Source: Pseudomonas matsuisoli
GTDB lineage: Bacteria; Pseudomonadota; Gammaproteobacteria; Pseudomonadales; Pseudomonadaceae
Assembly (NCBI RefSeq): GCF_014647635.1
Contig: NZ_BMPO01000005.1
Span: forward strand, 315,279 to 379,278
Length of the DNA: 64,000 bases
Direction: 5' to 3'
Shown: piece after piece, positions 32,764 through 44,025 of the stretch
Layout of the letters: every line of letters begins with the position of its first letter
Position numbering within the stretch: the stretch's first letter is position 1
The notes under the pieces: generated by a model
What the model saw: the letters and a program-made list of their open reading frames with translations, nothing else
Database searches by the model: none
What the model was told of the DNA's origin: nothing
Made by a program: the position numbers and the translations under genes

Positions 32764-33401
32764 TGGCAACATCGCTGGTCTTGCAGGCGCTGCTTGCCGG
32801 CGTTGAGAGCGGTCTTCGGCGTGTGTTGGCGCTGGACCCTAAGGCGCTCGAAGCGCTTGGCGGGTTGCAGGGCAAGGTGATCGCAATCCAATGCACCTCA
32901 CCCGCTTTCGTGATCTACCTGCTTCCCGCGAAAGATGGCCTGCATTTGGCCGCGAACCATGAGGCGCTTGTTGACTGCAGACTGATCGCGCCCGCCGGCA
33001 GCCTCGCCCGCCTGGCGACAAGAAGCGACAAAAGCGCCGTTTTGCACGAAAGGGGCGTATCGCTCGAAGGTGACAGCGGGCCACTTCTTGTTTTGTCCGA
33101 GATCACGCAGCAATTGAATCTTGATTGGGAGCACGAGCTGTCCCGCTGGATTGGCCCGCTTGCGACAGCGCTGCTCGCTCGCGTGGCCCGAGGTCAGCAC
33201 GACTGGGCGAAACGCACGGCGACCAGCCTGCATCAGGACGCTGCGGATTACTTGACCGAAGAAGCACGAACGTTGGTGGGACGCCGCGAGGCGGAAGCAC
33301 GCTTTTGCGAAATCGACGACATTACTTTGCAACTGGACCGGCTCGACGCTCGCATCGCGCAACTGGCCCGAAACCGCCAGGAGCGCCCCGAGTCCCCATG
33401 A
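32763..33401 (+). CDS. ubiJ: Ubiquinone biosynthesis accessory factor UbiJ (SCP2 domain)
   Basis: UbiJ carries an SCP2-like lipid-binding domain at its N-terminus (about 15-115) and organises the soluble Ubi complex with UbiK. The 212-residue protein ends in a predicted coiled-coil ([19 protein letters not shown]). The gene overlaps ubiE by one base and ubiB by four, so all three are translated together. Confidence 0.92.
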   Translation: MATSLVLQALLAGVESGLRRVLALDPKALEALGGLQGKVIAIQCTSPAFVIYLLPAKDGLHLAANHEALVDCRLIAPAGSLARLATRSDKSAVLHERGVSLEGDSGPLLVLSEITQQLNLDWEHELSRWIGPLATALLARVARGQHDWAKRTATSLHQDAADYLTEEARTLVGRREAEARFCEIDDITLQLDRLDARIAQLARNRQERPESP

Positions 33402-35005
33402 ATCTGCTCGCTGTACGTCGCCTGTTCCGCATTTGGTGGATTCTTGTCCGCTATCGGCTGGATGATCTGCTCTGGGCCATGCCGCTTCCTTGGTACGGCC
33501 GTCTGTTCAGCTACCTGCTGCCTTGGCGCTGGCTGCCGCGAAGCCGCAAGGTCGCACCACGGGGTGAACGCCTGCGCCTGGCACTCGAGGGCCTCGGCCC
33601 GATCTTCATCAAATTCGGCCAATTGCTGTCCACGCGGCGCGACTTGCTGCCACCGGACATTGCCTTGGAGCTCGCGTTTCTTCAGGACAAAGTGCCGCCC
33701 TTCCCTCCCGCTCAAGCGATAGCGCGGATCGAAGAAGAGCTCGGCGCGTCGGTAAAGGAAATCTTCGCACGCTTCGATGCCAAACCGCTCGCGTCCGCCT
33801 CGATCGCGCAAGTGCACGCCGCCCGTTTGCTCAGCGGCGAGGAAGTCGTGGTTAAGGTAATTCGTCCCAATCTGCGCCCGATCATTCGTCAGGACATCGC
33901 CTGGCTGTTCGCACTGGCGAAAATTGCCGAGCGCCTTTCCGCCGATGCCCGCCGCCTTCGCCTGGTCGAGGTGGTCGACGATTACTCGCGCACGATCTAC
34001 GACGAGCTGGACCTGTTGCGCGAAGCGGCGAATTCGTCGCAATTACGCCGCAACTTCGAAAACTCGACACTGCTATATGTACCGCAGGTGTATTGGGATC
34101 TATGCCGTCCTCAAGTGCTGGTCATGGAGCGCATCTACGGTGTGCCCGTCACTGATCTGGCCGCTCTTCGGGATCAAGGCACCGACCTTCGTCTTTTGGC
34201 GGAGCGCGGAGTGGAGATATTCTTCACCCAAGTATTTCGTGACAGCTTCTTTCATGCGGACATGCACCCCGGGAACATCTTCGTCGCCACTCAGCGTCCG
34301 TGGGACCCGCAGTACATCGCCATTGACTGCGGGATCGTCGGTAGCCTATCGCCGGAAGACCAGGACTATCTCGCTCGTAACCTCTACGCCTTTTTCAAAC
34401 GCGATTACCGCAAGGTCGCGCAGCTGCATATCGACTCGGGTTGGGTGCCGCAGGAAACCAAGGTCAATGACTTCGAGGCCGCGATCCGTACCGTATGCGA
34501 GCCCATCTTCGAACGGCCGCTGAAGGACATTTCGTTCGGTGTATTGCTGTTACGGCTCTTCCAGACAGCGCGCCGGTTCAATATGGAAGTACAACCACAA
34601 CTCGTCCTCTTGCAGAAAACCCTGCTGAACATTGAAGGGCTTGGCCGTCAGCTACACCCCGAGCTGGATCTTTGGGTCACCGCCAAACCCTACCTTGAGC
34701 GCTGGATGCAGGAACGCGTTCACCCGCGCCGATTGGTCAAGAACATGCACGCCCAGATTGAGCAGCTTCCGCATCTCGCGCGCATGACGCGTGATTTGCT
34801 GGAGCGAATGTCATCGCCACATGCGGAAGATCCACCCGCGCCTTGGAAGAAGCCCAAAAGCGAACGTTCGCTGCGAGCGCTCGGGGCCATTCTGATCGCG
34901 GCAGGCGCCGCGCTGGCCATGACCGCGCCTATGTTGAGCGATCTGGCCGCTTGGCCGGCTTGGTTGATGCTCGGGGCTGGCTTCTACTTGACCGTGCGTC
35001 AATAG
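33398..35005 (+). CDS. ubiB: Ubiquinone biosynthesis kinase-like protein UbiB
   Basis: UbiB is an ABC1/ADCK atypical kinase that supports ubiquinone synthesis through its ATPase activity, probably by extracting lipid intermediates. The 535-residue protein has the KxGQ motif in [16 protein letters not shown], the alanine-rich loop ([11 protein letters not shown]), HADMHPGN and DCGIVG. Two C-terminal transmembrane helices follow at about 495-530. The ATG at 33398 overlaps the ubiJ stop by four bases and begins [14 protein letters not shown]; the frame upstream lies in ubiJ. Confidence 0.97.
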   Translation: MNLLAVRRLFRIWWILVRYRLDDLLWAMPLPWYGRLFSYLLPWRWLPRSRKVAPRGERLRLALEGLGPIFIKFGQLLSTRRDLLPPDIALELAFLQDKVPPFPPAQAIARIEEELGASVKEIFARFDAKPLASASIAQVHAARLLSGEEVVVKVIRPNLRPIIRQDIAWLFALAKIAERLSADARRLRLVEVVDDYSRTIYDELDLLREAANSSQLRRNFENSTLLYVPQVYWDLCRPQVLVMERIYGVPVTDLAALRDQGTDLRLLAERGVEIFFTQVFRDSFFHADMHPGNIFVATQRPWDPQYIAIDCGIVGSLSPEDQDYLARNLYAFFKRDYRKVAQLHIDSGWVPQETKVNDFEAAIRTVCEPIFERPLKDISFGVLLLRLFQTARRFNMEVQPQLVLLQKTLLNIEGLGRQLHPELDLWVTAKPYLERWMQERVHPRRLVKNMHAQIEQLPHLARMTRDLLERMSSPHAEDPPAPWKKPKSERSLRALGAILIAAGAALAMTAPMLSDLAAWPAWLMLGAGFYLTVRQ

Positions 35006-35078
35006 CCACGAGGTCTGGGGGCTGGCACACTAGCGCCTTGGACATCAAAGAGCTTCCCTTGAGAAAAGCGGTACGCGA

Positions 35079-35480
35079 ATGAACGATTGGCTGGACGAAA
35101 TCAAATGGAATGAAGACGGGCTGGTGCCTGCCATCGCGCAGGATCACGTCACCGGACGCATTCTCATGATGGCGTGGATGAACCGCGAATCACTTTCTTT
35201 GACCGCTGCTGAAGGCCGCGCCATCTATTGGTCACGCTCGCGCGGCAAACTATGGCGCAAAGGCGAAGAGTCGGGCCATGTACAGACGCTTCACGAGCTT
35301 CGTCTAGACTGCGACGCCGATGTCATCGTGCTCGTCGTCGAGCAGCTTGGCGGCATTGCCTGCCATACCGGCCGCGAAAGCTGCTTTTACCGGGTCTATC
35401 GCGAGGGTACCTGGCACACCGTCGACCCCGTTCTGAAAGATCCACATGCAATCTACCGCGAGCCGCATTCCCATGAGTGA
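35079..35480 (+). CDS. hisI: Phosphoribosyl-AMP cyclohydrolase
   Basis: This 133-residue zinc enzyme opens the adenine ring of phosphoribosyl-AMP in step 3 of histidine synthesis. It has the [11 protein letters not shown] and ATYWSRSR-type segment ([20 protein letters not shown] in two parts) and metal-ligand cysteines in LDCDADV and HTGRESCFY. It is monofunctional, and the next enzyme (hisE) is encoded by the overlapping gene downstream, the usual split arrangement in Pseudomonas. Confidence 0.97.
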   Translation: MNDWLDEIKWNEDGLVPAIAQDHVTGRILMMAWMNRESLSLTAAEGRAIYWSRSRGKLWRKGEESGHVQTLHELRLDCDADVIVLVVEQLGGIACHTGRESCFYRVYREGTWHTVDPVLKDPHAIYREPHSHE

Positions 35481-35799
35481 TACCCTCTCCGAACTGGCGC
35501 AAGTACTCGAGTCCCGCAAGGGCGCCGCACCAGAGAGCTCCTACGTGGCCAGCCTGTACCACAAGGGTCTGAATAAGATCCTGGAGAAAGTCGGCGAAGA
35601 GTCGGTCGAAACCATATTGGCGGCGAAAGATGCAGCAACGTCCGGGGACTGCAGCGACGTCATCTATGAAACGGCCGACCTGTGGTTCCACAGCCTCGTC
35701 ATGCTTGCCGCCCTCGGCCAGCATCCGCAGGCCGTGCTCGACGAGTTGGAGCGTCGCTTCGGTCTGTCTGGCCACGCCGAAAAAGCCGCCCGCACCTAA
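35473..35799 (+). CDS. hisE: Phosphoribosyl-ATP pyrophosphatase
   Basis: HisE hydrolyses phosphoribosyl-ATP to phosphoribosyl-AMP in histidine synthesis. The 108-residue protein shows the MazG-like helical pattern with [20 protein letters not shown] and the metal-binding [12 protein letters not shown] and [13 protein letters not shown] chose the ATG at 35473, which overlaps hisI by eight bases and gives [12 protein letters not shown]; a 9-codon longer start at 35446 lies inside hisI. Confidence 0.96.
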   Translation: MSDTLSELAQVLESRKGAAPESSYVASLYHKGLNKILEKVGEESVETILAAKDAATSGDCSDVIYETADLWFHSLVMLAALGQHPQAVLDELERRFGLSGHAEKAART

Positions 35800-35833
35800 C
35801 CTTTAATTGCTACCGAGAAAGAGATTCCGCGAT

Positions 35834-36085
35834 ATGGGTATTTTTGATTGGAAACACTGGGTCGTCATTCTGATCGTAGTCGTACTGGTGTTCGGTACGA
35901 AAAAGCTCAAGAACGTGGGCTCCGATCTCGGCGAAACCATCAAAGGCTTTCGCAAGGCGATGAACGAGGACGAAGCCAAGCCTGACGAACAGGCGACCAA
36001 GTCCCAGACGCAAACGCCGCTGAACCAGCACAACACCATCGACGCGCAAGCGCAAAAAGTCGAAGAGCCTGCGCGCAAGGACTGA
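35834..36085 (+). CDS. tatA: Sec-independent translocase subunit TatA
   Basis: TatA oligomers form the passage for folded proteins across the inner membrane. The 83-residue protein has the short N-terminal helix ([16 protein letters not shown]), the FGTKKLK hinge, an amphipathic helix with [13 protein letters not shown], and an acidic/Gln-rich tail. The ATG at 35834 gives the family start MGIFDWKHW; nine additional upstream codons are not conserved. First of tatABC, 34 bases after hisE. Confidence 0.97.
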   Translation: MGIFDWKHWVVILIVVVLVFGTKKLKNVGSDLGETIKGFRKAMNEDEAKPDEQATKSQTQTPLNQHNTIDAQAQKVEEPARKD

Positions 36086-36089
36086 CCGT

Positions 36090-36488
36090 ATGTTTGACAT
36101 CGGTTTCAGTGAGCTGCTGCTGGTCGGTGGCGTTGCGCTACTGGTCCTTGGACCGGACAAGCTGCCAGGCGCGGCGCGAACGGCCGGCATCATGATCGGA
36201 CGGCTAAAGCGCAGCTTCAACAGTATCAAGAGCGAAGTCGAGCGAGAGATCGGCGCGGACGAGATTCGTCGCCAGATCAGGAGCGAGGAGCTGCTGAGCC
36301 TCAGGGATGAGATGAAGAACCATATTCACCCTACAAAGCCTGCGCCGACTGAGCCTGCAAGTTCCGCAGAGACGGTGAAGGCGGCACTCGACCCTGAACC
36401 TAAGCCAGACGTTTTGACTGAAGCACCTGCGGCAGTGAAACCGGAACTTAAAACTGCCCCCAAGCCTGACTCGAAATCGCCAACATGA
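36090..36488 (+). CDS. tatB: Sec-independent translocase subunit TatB
   Basis: TatB joins TatC in the receptor for twin-arginine signal peptides. The 132-residue product starts [21 protein letters not shown] with the conserved Glu8, then [13 protein letters not shown] and a long amphipathic helix, and ends in a Pro/Glu/Lys-rich tail. It begins 4 bases after tatA and overlaps tatC by 4. Confidence 0.97.
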   Translation: MFDIGFSELLLVGGVALLVLGPDKLPGAARTAGIMIGRLKRSFNSIKSEVEREIGADEIRRQIRSEELLSLRDEMKNHIHPTKPAPTEPASSAETVKAALDPEPKPDVLTEAPAAVKPELKTAPKPDSKSPT

Positions 36489-37273
36489 GTGACCGCCGTC
36501 CCGAAGACGACCAGGAAATGCCTCTGGTCTCACACCTGGCCGAACTTCGCACGCGCCTATTACGCTGCGTACTTGCCGTATTCATCATATTCGGCTGCCT
36601 GTTCTATTTCGCCCAGGACATCTACACCTTCGTCTCTGCCCCGCTTCGGCAGTTCTTGCCAGAAGGGGCAACGATGATCGCGACCGATGTCGCATCGCCG
36701 TTCCTGACCCCGTTCAAGATGACGCTCGTCGTCGCCCTGTTCGTATCGATGCCGGTCATTCTGCACCAGATCTGGGGCTTTCTCGCACCGGGCCTGTACC
36801 GCCACGAGCGGCGTATCGCCGTTCCGCTACTGGTCTCCAGTATCTTGCTGTTCTACGCCGGCATGGCTTTCGCGTATTACTTCGTCTTCCCGCTGATGTT
36901 CCACTTCTTCGCCAGCGTGACGCCCCAAGGCGTTTCGATGATGACGGACATCGCCAGCTACTTCGACTTCGTGCTGACGCTGTTCTTCGCCTTCGGCGTG
37001 GCCTTCGAAATTCCAGTAGCCGTGGTTTTGCTGGTCTGGATTGGCGTGGTCGATGTCGCTTATCTGCGCAAGATTCGGCCCTACGTCATTGTGGGTTGTT
37101 TCGTGGTCGGCATGATTCTCACGCCGCCCGATATCTTCTCCCAGACACTTCTGGCGGTACCCATGTGGCTGCTGTTCGAAGTCGGCGTTCTGGTGGGCAG
37201 CATGGTCCGCAAGCGCAGCAACGCGTCCGAGGAAACGCCGACCGATAGCTCGCCACCCAGCGTACGCCCTTGA
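36485..37273 (+). CDS. tatC: Sec-independent translocase subunit TatC
   Basis: TatC is the six-helix membrane receptor for Tat signal peptides. The 262-residue sequence has the N-terminal [11 protein letters not shown], the first periplasmic loop with [16 protein letters not shown], and [11 protein letters not shown] in the cytoplasmic loop. It overlaps tatB and rsmE by 4 bases each. Confidence 0.98.
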   Translation: MSDRRPEDDQEMPLVSHLAELRTRLLRCVLAVFIIFGCLFYFAQDIYTFVSAPLRQFLPEGATMIATDVASPFLTPFKMTLVVALFVSMPVILHQIWGFLAPGLYRHERRIAVPLLVSSILLFYAGMAFAYYFVFPLMFHFFASVTPQGVSMMTDIASYFDFVLTLFFAFGVAFEIPVAVVLLVWIGVVDVAYLRKIRPYVIVGCFVVGMILTPPDIFSQTLLAVPMWLLFEVGVLVGSMVRKRSNASEETPTDSSPPSVRP

Positions 37274-37977
37274 ATCTGCTGCTCCTCGAAGAAAGCGATT
37301 TCATCGCTGAGAATCGGGTCATCCTGCGAGACCGGCGCCTGCGCCATATGCAGGAGGTTCATCAGGCCGAGTCTGGCGATGAGCTTCGTGTCGGGTTGAT
37401 CGAGGGCGACATGGGGCGAGGCACACTGCTTCATGTCGAGGCTGACTATGCTGAGCTTGAGGTTGTCCTCGATACACCGCCTCCCACCAAGCTGCCTGTC
37501 ACGCTAATCCTGGCGCTGCCCCGCCCCAAAATGCTGCGGCGTGTGCTGCAAAGCGTCGCGAGCATGGGCGTTGCCCGGCTGATACTCGTGAACAGCTATC
37601 GTGTCGAGAAAAGCTTCTGGCAGACGCCATTTCTAACGCCTACGTCGATTCGCGAACAGCTGATTCTTGGGCTGGAGCAAGCGCGTGACACCCGCCTCCC
37701 AAGCGTTCAGATTCAAAAGCGCTTCAAACCTTTCGTCGAGGACGAGCTACCCACGCTCGTGCAAGGAACACGCGCCCTCGTCGCGCATCCAGGCGATTGG
37801 CCTACCTGCCCAAGGTACGTCGAAGGTGCTGTCACCTTGGCCATCGGGCCCGAGGGCGGCTGGATTCCCTACGAAGTGGACAAGTTACGCGATCAGGGCT
37901 TTGAAGCCGTCCAACTAGGCGACCGAATCCTGCGTGTCGAAACCGCTGTCGTCGCGTTACTGGCTCGGCTTTTCTGA
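37270..37977 (+). CDS. rsmE: 16S rRNA (uracil-1498-N3)-methyltransferase RsmE
   Basis: RsmE is a SPOUT-class enzyme that methylates U1498 in the decoding centre of 16S rRNA. The 235-residue product has a PUA-like N-terminal domain and the knotted SAM site with [15 protein letters not shown] and [17 protein letters not shown]. The start is TTG at 37270, overlapping the tatC stop by 4 bases; it gives the expected [10 protein letters not shown]-terminus. Confidence 0.95.
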   Translation: MNLLLLEESDFIAENRVILRDRRLRHMQEVHQAESGDELRVGLIEGDMGRGTLLHVEADYAELEVVLDTPPPTKLPVTLILALPRPKMLRRVLQSVASMGVARLILVNSYRVEKSFWQTPFLTPTSIREQLILGLEQARDTRLPSVQIQKRFKPFVEDELPTLVQGTRALVAHPGDWPTCPRYVEGAVTLAIGPEGGWIPYEVDKLRDQGFEAVQLGDRILRVETAVVALLARLF

Positions 37978-38110
37978 ACGATTGCGGACGCGGTGGTCCG
38001 TTCTATCCCTGCCCGCCTTAAACGCGGCGCTCTCAGCGTTATCGCCAGATGCTGGGATTTGTCCTGTTGTCCAAAATTTGGCAATGCCGACGACGAACGG
38101 GCCCCATCAA

Positions 38111-38140
38111 TCGCACTCGCGGGCAAGCCGCCCCTACAGA
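38111..38140 (-). repeat. Single REP unit
   Basis: On the minus strand it reads GTAGGGGCGGCTTGCCCGCG followed by AGTGCGA, the classical Pseudomonas REP form. Confidence 0.7.
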
Positions 38141-38252
38141 CAATCGATGATCGCTTTTTGTAGGCGTCACGCAGCAAACTGAAGGTATGGCAGCAATTCT
38201 CGTGCGTTGCACCTTTGGTTATGCAAGGAAAGATGGCTCCGGGCCTCACTAT

Positions 38253-38336
38253 GTGGGAGCGGGCCATGCCCGCGATGGAGTTACGCCATGCATAGTGCTC
38301 GGCCATTACCAATCGCGATCCGCTTGCCCGCGAACA
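38253..38336. repeat. REP pair (REPIN)
   Basis: GTGGGAGCGGGCCATGCCCG (38254-38273) is followed by CGCGAT, and an inverted partner at 38311-38336 contains ATCCGCTTGCCCGCGA. Two REP units in opposite orientation form the typical mobile pair. Confidence 0.75.
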
Positions 38337-38379
38337 GGGTCATGTTTTTCCTGGAGAACGAGGTACTGCTTGAAACGCA

Positions 38380-38403
38380 AAAGCCCACCGAATGGTGGGC
38401 TTT
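38380..38403 (-). terminator. Rho-independent terminator after opgH
   Basis: AAAGCCCACC-GAAT-GGTGGGCTTT is a perfect 10-pair stem; on the minus strand it runs into TTTTGCG. It lies 26 bases past the opgH stop. Confidence 0.85.
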
Positions 38404-38428
38404 CGCGTTCTTCGTCACACTGACTCAG

Positions 38429-40900
38429 CTAGACGTTACCAACATTGAGCGTCGGTGCTTTCGTGACGGCACCGGTTTCAGCATCGCTCGTATGCCCCTC
38501 GCTTCGCTTGAGCTTACGCCAGGGCTCAATCCACGTGGAGACATTGTCTTGCCAGATCGCAGTATGCAACTGCGACAGTATCGCGGGATCACTCAGCATG
38601 TTGAGACGCATCGGCGCTGGGAGCTTGTCGGGGGACGAGCTCAGTGCCAACTTGATTCGCTCCTCCCGCACCCGCTCGATTGCCGGAACGGTCTTATGCC
38701 GACTGGTCGCCATCGCAACCGCCAGAGCGTTTTGCGAAGGGGCTACGATTGCCCGCAGGAAACCATCCTCCAGCGGCGCGGCGCGGTTAGCCTGCGTGTA
38801 CTCGTCAGTCGCAATCAACGCTTTGGGCGTGTCGTACTCCTCGGGGATCAGGAAGATGTTCGAGGAACGCATCGAACGCCCGATACTCACCCGGCTCGTG
38901 ATGACAGACACGGGAATGGACAGCATCAACGCGACCACGATGGGGGCAAGCCACCAGAGGAACACCGGGTCCAGCCAACCAACCAGTGCGGCCCAGGCGA
39001 TACCCAGAAGCGTCTGTCCTCCGTGAGCCCGGATAGCGTCGCCCCAAGAGGTCGCGCCATCTTCCCGCTGCGGGGATTTCCATTGCACCGACCAGCCAAG
39101 AAAGGCAGCGACGACGAAGCGCGTGTGGAACAACATCCGCACCGGCGCTAGCAACATCGAGCAAAGCACTTCGATGATCATGCTCAGCGTGACTTTGATG
39201 GGTCCACCGTACTCTTTGGCACCCTTAGCGTAGATCAGCAGGATGCTCAGCAGCTTTGGCAGGAACAACAGCGTCAGCGTCGTGGAAAACAACGCGATTG
39301 CTTTTTCCGGATGCCACTGCGGCCAGATCGGGAAAAGCTGCTGAGGTTCCATGAAGTACTGCGGCTCCATCAGCGTATGCACCGCCAACAATGCGGTCGA
39401 CAGTACGAGAAAGAGGAACCACAGCGGCGCCGACAAATACGACATGACCCCGGTGAGAAACACCGCCCGGTGCACGGGATGCATCCCCTTCACCAGGAAC
39501 AGGCGGAAGTTCATCAAGTTACCGTGGCACCAGCGTCGATCGCGTTGCAGCTCATCGAGCAGGTTCGGCGGCAATTCTTCATAACTACCCGGCAGGTCAT
39601 AGGCGATCCAGACACCCCAGCCGGCACGACGCATCAGCGCTGCTTCGACGAAGTCGTGAGAGAGGATCGCACCGGCAAACGAGCCTTTACCGGGCAACGG
39701 CGCCAGGGCGCAGTGTTCCATGAAGGGCTTCACACGAATGATCGCGTTGTGTCCCCAGTAGTGGGACTCCCCCAGCTGCCAGAAGTGAAGGCCAGCGGTG
39801 AAGAGCGGCCCGTAAACGCGTGTCGCGAACTGCTGCATGCGCGCATAGAAGGTTTCCATACCGGACGCTTTCGGCCCGGTCTGGATGATCCCGGCATCGG
39901 GATGAGCCTCCATCAGGCGCACGAGCTTGGTCAGGCACTCTCCGGTCATCACGCTATCAGCGTCCATCACGACCATATAGCGGTAGTCCGGGCCCCAACG
40001 GCGGCAGAAATCATCGATATTGCCGCTTTTACGTTTTACGCGGCGACGCCGACGCCGATAGTGAATACGGCCGAAACCGTTCGTCTCACGACACAACTCC
40101 ATCCACGCCTGTTGTTCGGCAACCGCGATATCCGCGTCGTAGGTATCGCTCAGTACGAAAAAGTCGAAGCGATCGAGATCACCGGACTCCGCGACCGACT
40201 CATAAGTCGCCCGCAGCCCTGCGAAAACCCGGGACACGTCCTCATTGCAGATCGGCATGACAATGGCCGTTCTCGCGTCAGGCGCGATGGGCTCATCGCC
40301 CGAGCTTGCCGCGGAAATACGGTATTTGTCTTGCCCGCTCAGCAATTCCCAAAAGCCCATCAGCGCGGTCCAGAAACCGGCCGACACCCAACAGAAAAGG
40401 ATGGCGAACAGGGCAAGGACCGAGAATTGCACGATATAGGGCAATACCTGCTCGGCACTGACCAGAATCGGCTGCTGAAAGACCAGCTGTAGATCGATGA
40501 ACGACCAGCCCTGATACGGCAGAACCCCTTTCATATAGTAGGTGGCGATCGAGGTCTGTCCGAATACGAGTAGAAGCAGGCAGAGACGCCGACGCGCACC
40601 GACCTGCCGCCAACGCTCTTTCTTTACTTCATTCTTGCTCTTGACCACTTGCCGACGTTCGCGCCCAAAGATGCGTCGCCAGCCCCGGACCAACACGTTG
40701 GTGATCCAAGGCTCCGGCACCATGGTGCCGCGATTGATGCGCGGGGCCGACTTCAAGCGAGGCCGACCGCTTTCGTCGCGGTCGAGCATACCTTTGTCTG
40801 TGAGGCGAGCGCCCGCCAGGGATTCGATACGCGCTTGAGCGTCGTCCGAAGTGCCAGGCTGGTCACCCATCGCCGCGCGGGGATCGTCTGATTTATTCAT
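38429..40900 (-). CDS. opgH: Osmoregulated periplasmic glucan glucosyltransferase OpgH
   Basis: OpgH polymerises glucose from UDP-glucose and exports the glucan backbone through the inner membrane. The 823-residue protein has a cytoplasmic N-terminus, transmembrane helices before and after a GT2 family domain, the DxD-type [12 protein letters not shown], and the QxxRW-like motif in [11 protein letters not shown]. Several C-terminal helices and a long cytoplasmic tail follow. It overlaps opgG by 8 bases, the usual opgGH operon, and ends at a strong terminator. Confidence 0.96.
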   Translation of the reverse strand: MNKSDDPRAAMGDQPGTSDDAQARIESLAGARLTDKGMLDRDESGRPRLKSAPRINRGTMVPEPWITNVLVRGWRRIFGRERRQVVKSKNEVKKERWRQVGARRRLCLLLLVFGQTSIATYYMKGVLPYQGWSFIDLQLVFQQPILVSAEQVLPYIVQFSVLALFAILFCWVSAGFWTALMGFWELLSGQDKYRISAASSGDEPIAPDARTAIVMPICNEDVSRVFAGLRATYESVAESGDLDRFDFFVLSDTYDADIAVAEQQAWMELCRETNGFGRIHYRRRRRRVKRKSGNIDDFCRRWGPDYRYMVVMDADSVMTGECLTKLVRLMEAHPDAGIIQTGPKASGMETFYARMQQFATRVYGPLFTAGLHFWQLGESHYWGHNAIIRVKPFMEHCALAPLPGKGSFAGAILSHDFVEAALMRRAGWGVWIAYDLPGSYEELPPNLLDELQRDRRWCHGNLMNFRLFLVKGMHPVHRAVFLTGVMSYLSAPLWFLFLVLSTALLAVHTLMEPQYFMEPQQLFPIWPQWHPEKAIALFSTTLTLLFLPKLLSILLIYAKGAKEYGGPIKVTLSMIIEVLCSMLLAPVRMLFHTRFVVAAFLGWSVQWKSPQREDGATSWGDAIRAHGGQTLLGIAWAALVGWLDPVFLWWLAPIVVALMLSIPVSVITSRVSIGRSMRSSNIFLIPEEYDTPKALIATDEYTQANRAAPLEDGFLRAIVAPSQNALAVAMATSRHKTVPAIERVREERIKLALSSSPDKLPAPMRLNMLSDPAILSQLHTAIWQDNVSTWIEPWRKLKRSEGHTSDAETGAVTKAPTLNVGNV

Positions 40901-42470
40901 TGGCAGGCAACTGATAGCTCCATGTTTCGCTAAGAACGTCCTCGCCCTGAATCAGGTGAGCGCGCAGCACAACTGGCTTGGTCGGATCCTTGAGCTTGAC
41001 TCGCAACGTCAGACGCCAGCCTTTGGTGGCTTCGTTGTAGCGCAGTTCGTTCTGTAGCAACTCGGTGTTTTCGTCCGTCGTAACCTGGGTGCTGACCGGC
41101 GCATCGGCTGGAAGTTCGGCCAGCTTCGGACCAACGAAATCAACCAACAGCGCCGTGCTGCCATCTGGCTGACGCACTAGGTTGGACTGGCGTACATCGC
41201 CCGCCGAGCGAAGCGTTTGCTTCACCCATGCGACGTCTTGGTCATGATGCGCCGCTTCATCCATCGTCCAATAGGTACGGTAGGAGAACTCGAACGGCTC
41301 ACCCACCTTGGGCATGTTCTCAGGCACCCAGAAAGCGACGATATTGTCGTTGGTTTCGTCCGGTGTCGGAATTTCAACCAATTCGAATCGCCCTTTGCCC
41401 CAATCACCCTGCGGCTCGATCCAGGCACTCGGACGCTTCTCGTAGTGGTCATCCAGGTCCTCGTAATCGCTGAACGCGCGACTGCGCTGCAGCAATCCAA
41501 AGCCCTTCGGGTTTTCCGCCGGATAACTCGACAGCGACAGTCGGCGAGGGTTGTTCAGAGGGCGGTACAGCCATTGGCCATTGCCGTCCTGAATGGAAAG
41601 TCCCTCGGAATCATGCAACTGCGGGCGATAGTTCACCTGCGACGAGGGCTGATGCGAACCGAACAGGAACATGCTGGTCAGCGGCGCGATACCGAGCTTG
41701 CTGACTTCCGCACGGAGGTACACGCGTGCCTTTACGTCCAACACGGCTTCGTCCCGCATACGCAAGATGAAGCGATAGGCACCCGTTGCGCGCGGCGAAT
41801 CAAGCAGCGCATAGATGACGAGATGTTTGTCCTCGGGCTTCGGGCGTTCGATCCAGTACTCCGTGAACCGTGGAAATTCTTCTCCGGACGACACCGCCGT
41901 ATCGATAGCCAAGCCACGGGCGGACAACCCATAGACCTGCCCCTTACCAATAACGCGGAAGTAGCTGGCACCTAGCATGCTCAGCACTTCGTCCGACTTG
42001 TCCTTACCATTGAGCGGGTATTGCACGCGGAAACCGGCATACCCCAGATCACGGGTCGCGGCTTCGTCGACAGACAGGTCCGCGAAGTCGAAACGATTGC
42101 GATCGTATTCAATACGGTGAGTGCTCGTGGCCGTTACTTCATTGATTCTCACCGGGGTGTCGTAATGCATACCCTGGTGATAGAAATTGAGTTTGAACGG
42201 CGTTTTGATATCCATCCATTCCGCTTTGTCGTCCCGAAAGCGGATTTTCTGGTAATCGACGAACTTCATTTGCCGCAGTGCGGTCGGGAGATTACTAGTA
42301 GGCGCGGAATAAGCCTTCGCCGACAGCTCTTTGGCCTTGGCATCTACGTCATCCAGGCTGAAAGCAGCCGAAGGCCCGGACACCAGAAACGCTGCGGCCA
42401 TTGCGCCGAACAGCAGAAGGCCGCGTGAGGCCTTACCTGGTGCAGGTCTCGAAGTACTATTGCAGGTCAC
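40893..42470 (-). CDS. opgG: Periplasmic glucan biosynthesis protein OpgG
   Basis: OpgG acts in the periplasm on the nascent beta-glucan, shaping its backbone branching. After a signal peptide (basic residues, then [20 protein letters not shown]) the mature protein starts [18 protein letters not shown], with the OpgG/MdoG beta-sandwich and the C-terminal Ig-like domain. The start is uncertain: GTG at 42470 gives 525 residues but GGGGGAG is only 2 bases before it, while the ATG at 42518 would begin inside a strong hairpin. The 8-base overlap with opgH indicates coupling. Confidence 0.94.
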   Translation of the reverse strand: MTCNSTSRPAPGKASRGLLLFGAMAAAFLVSGPSAAFSLDDVDAKAKELSAKAYSAPTSNLPTALRQMKFVDYQKIRFRDDKAEWMDIKTPFKLNFYHQGMHYDTPVRINEVTATSTHRIEYDRNRFDFADLSVDEAATRDLGYAGFRVQYPLNGKDKSDEVLSMLGASYFRVIGKGQVYGLSARGLAIDTAVSSGEEFPRFTEYWIERPKPEDKHLVIYALLDSPRATGAYRFILRMRDEAVLDVKARVYLRAEVSKLGIAPLTSMFLFGSHQPSSQVNYRPQLHDSEGLSIQDGNGQWLYRPLNNPRRLSLSSYPAENPKGFGLLQRSRAFSDYEDLDDHYEKRPSAWIEPQGDWGKGRFELVEIPTPDETNDNIVAFWVPENMPKVGEPFEFSYRTYWTMDEAAHHDQDVAWVKQTLRSAGDVRQSNLVRQPDGSTALLVDFVGPKLAELPADAPVSTQVTTDENTELLQNELRYNEATKGWRLTLRVKLKDPTKPVVLRAHLIQGEDVLSETWSYQLPANE

Positions 42471-42499
42471 AACTCCCCCAAATACTCGAATCGAAAAGG

Positions 42500-42516
42500 G
42501 CCGGGCACAGCCCGGC
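42500..42516 (-). promoter_or_regulatory. Hairpin in the opgG leader
   Basis: GCCGGGC-ACA-GCCCGGC is a perfect 7-pair stem. On the minus strand it is followed by CCTTTTCG and then the GGGGGAG before the GTG start. It could be a weak terminator or a translation-affecting leader element. Confidence 0.4.
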
Positions 42517-42625
42517 ATCCTGTTCCGACCCAAAAAGGGTTCGATGATTCCCTGATGGTCCTCATCCAAGCCGGCGCGCACATGCTAGACGGAGCCGCTA
42601 ATGCCTGGCTAGTAGAGTTTTAACG

Positions 42626-43063
42626 CTAGCTCTCGAGTAGAAACGTGACGGGGCCGTCGTTGAGCAAAGACACCTGCATATCCGCGCCAAACCGCCCACA
42701 GCCAACATTCGAATGGCGTTCCCGCGCGAGCGTCAGCATCAGTTCGAACAGCTCGCGGCCCTTCTCAGGAGGGGCCGCCGACGAGAAGCTGGGCCGCATC
42801 CCGCTTTGGGTATCAGCCACAAGTGTGAACTGGGACACTAATAACAAGCCGCCCTCGACATCGGCGAGTGACCGATTCATTCGGCCATTCTCATCAGCGA
42901 ACACCCGATAGCCGAGCAGTCGTTCCAATAGCCGTGCCGCCCGGCTTGGGTCGTCCTCCCGCTCCACGCCAATGAACGCCAACAAGCCAGCGTCGATAGC
43001 GCCAACTACTTCTCCGTCGACCTCGACTCGCGCGTGCCGCACCCGCTGGATCAATGCCTTCAT
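42626..43063 (-). CDS. dtd: D-aminoacyl-tRNA deacylase
   Basis: Dtd hydrolyses D-amino acids from mischarged tRNA. The 145-residue protein carries the two active-site motifs, SQFTLVADT (SQ-type) and the C-terminal NDGPVTFLLES (GP-type). Its start overlaps the end of the upstream prolyl aminopeptidase gene by 4 bases. The dtd–pip pair next to opgGH is normal for pseudomonads. Confidence 0.97.
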   Translation of the reverse strand: MKALIQRVRHARVEVDGEVVGAIDAGLLAFIGVEREDDPSRAARLLERLLGYRVFADENGRMNRSLADVEGGLLLVSQFTLVADTQSGMRPSFSSAAPPEKGRELFELMLTLARERHSNVGCGRFGADMQVSLLNDGPVTFLLES

Positions 43064-44025
43064 GCTTCTTCCGGCGGCAGGTCCAATAGACGGGTTGCAA
43101 CCTGGCTAGTCGCCCGGACCAACGCATCGGTTATGCAGGGCTCCGATGCCGCGTGCCCGGCCTCGCGAATGATCTGCAGCTCGCTATTCGGCCATGCCTT
43201 GTGCAATGCCCAGGCGTTATCCACGGGGGTAACCACATCGTAGCGACCGTGCACGATGACACCGGGGATATGCTGGATCTTGTGCATGTCCCGCAGTAAT
43301 TGATCGGGCTCGAGGAAGGCATCATTGACGAAGTAATGGCATTCGATCCGCGCAATAGCGAGCGCGCGCTCGTGGAAGCGCTCGACGACTTCCGGCGATG
43401 GACGCAGGGTAAGCGTGCGCCCTTCCCAGCATGACCATGCTTTCGCGGCATGCATCTGCGCGATCTGATCGCTTCCGGTAAGACGTTTGTAGAACGCCTG
43501 CATCAGATTGCCCCGCTCTTCCACGGGGATAGGTGCAACGTAATCCTGCCAATAATCAGGAAACAGACGGCTCGCCCCTTCCTGGTAGAACCAGTGGAAC
43601 TCCTGCGGTCGACAAAGAAAGATGCCACGCAGGATGAGCGCGTGAACACGCTCGGGATAGGTCTGTGCGTAAGCCAGGGAAAGCGTCGAGCCCCAGGAAC
43701 CGCCGAACAGCACCCACTTTTCGATGCCCAGATGTTCGCGGATGCGTTCCATGTCGGCGACCAGGTCCCAGGTAGTGTTTTTCTCCAGGCTCGCGTGCGG
43801 GAGCGAGCGTCCGCAGCCACGCTGGTCGAAGGTGACGATCCGGTAGAGCGCGGGATCGAAGAAGCGCCGTGACAGCGAGTCGCAGCCACCACCGGGACCA
43901 CCGTGCACGAACAGCACGGGAAGACCGTCCCGCGTACCGCTTTCATCGACATAAAGCACGTGCGGCTCATCGACTGCCAGCTCGTGCCGTGCGTAAGGCT
44001 TGATCTCCGGAAAAACGGTCAGCAT
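43060..44025 (-). CDS. pip: Prolyl aminopeptidase (proline iminopeptidase)
   Basis: This alpha/beta hydrolase (peptidase family S33) removes N-terminal proline from peptides. The 321-residue protein has the oxyanion segment HGGPGGGCD, the nucleophile motif GGSWGS, the acid in GRYDVVTP and the catalytic His in EAGHAASEP. The ATG at 44025 has GGGGAG six bases upstream and gives MLTVFPEIKPYARHEL; the frame beyond (to 44235) is not conserved. Confidence 0.95.
   Translation of the reverse strand: MLTVFPEIKPYARHELAVDEPHVLYVDESGTRDGLPVLFVHGGPGGGCDSLSRRFFDPALYRIVTFDQRGCGRSLPHASLEKNTTWDLVADMERIREHLGIEKWVLFGGSWGSTLSLAYAQTYPERVHALILRGIFLCRPQEFHWFYQEGASRLFPDYWQDYVAPIPVEERGNLMQAFYKRLTGSDQIAQMHAAKAWSCWEGRTLTLRPSPEVVERFHERALAIARIECHYFVNDAFLEPDQLLRDMHKIQHIPGVIVHGRYDVVTPVDNAWALHKAWPNSELQIIREAGHAASEPCITDALVRATSQVATRLLDLPPEEA

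Larger units (their letters stand above)
37978..38428. other. 451-base intergenic region with REP elements
   Basis: Between rsmE and opgH (tail to tail) there is a single REP unit near 38111-38140, a REP pair at 38253-38336 and the opgH terminator. No coding frame with support was seen. Confidence 0.75.

Noticed and set aside
34980..35045. Sigma-54 promoter before hisI (GGCTGGCACACTAGCGCCTTGG)
   Set aside because: The TGGCAC part is present but the TTGC element is missing at the fixed spacing.
39311..40492. 393-codon plus-strand frame opposite opgH
   Set aside because: Antisense shadow of opgH with no recognisable domain.
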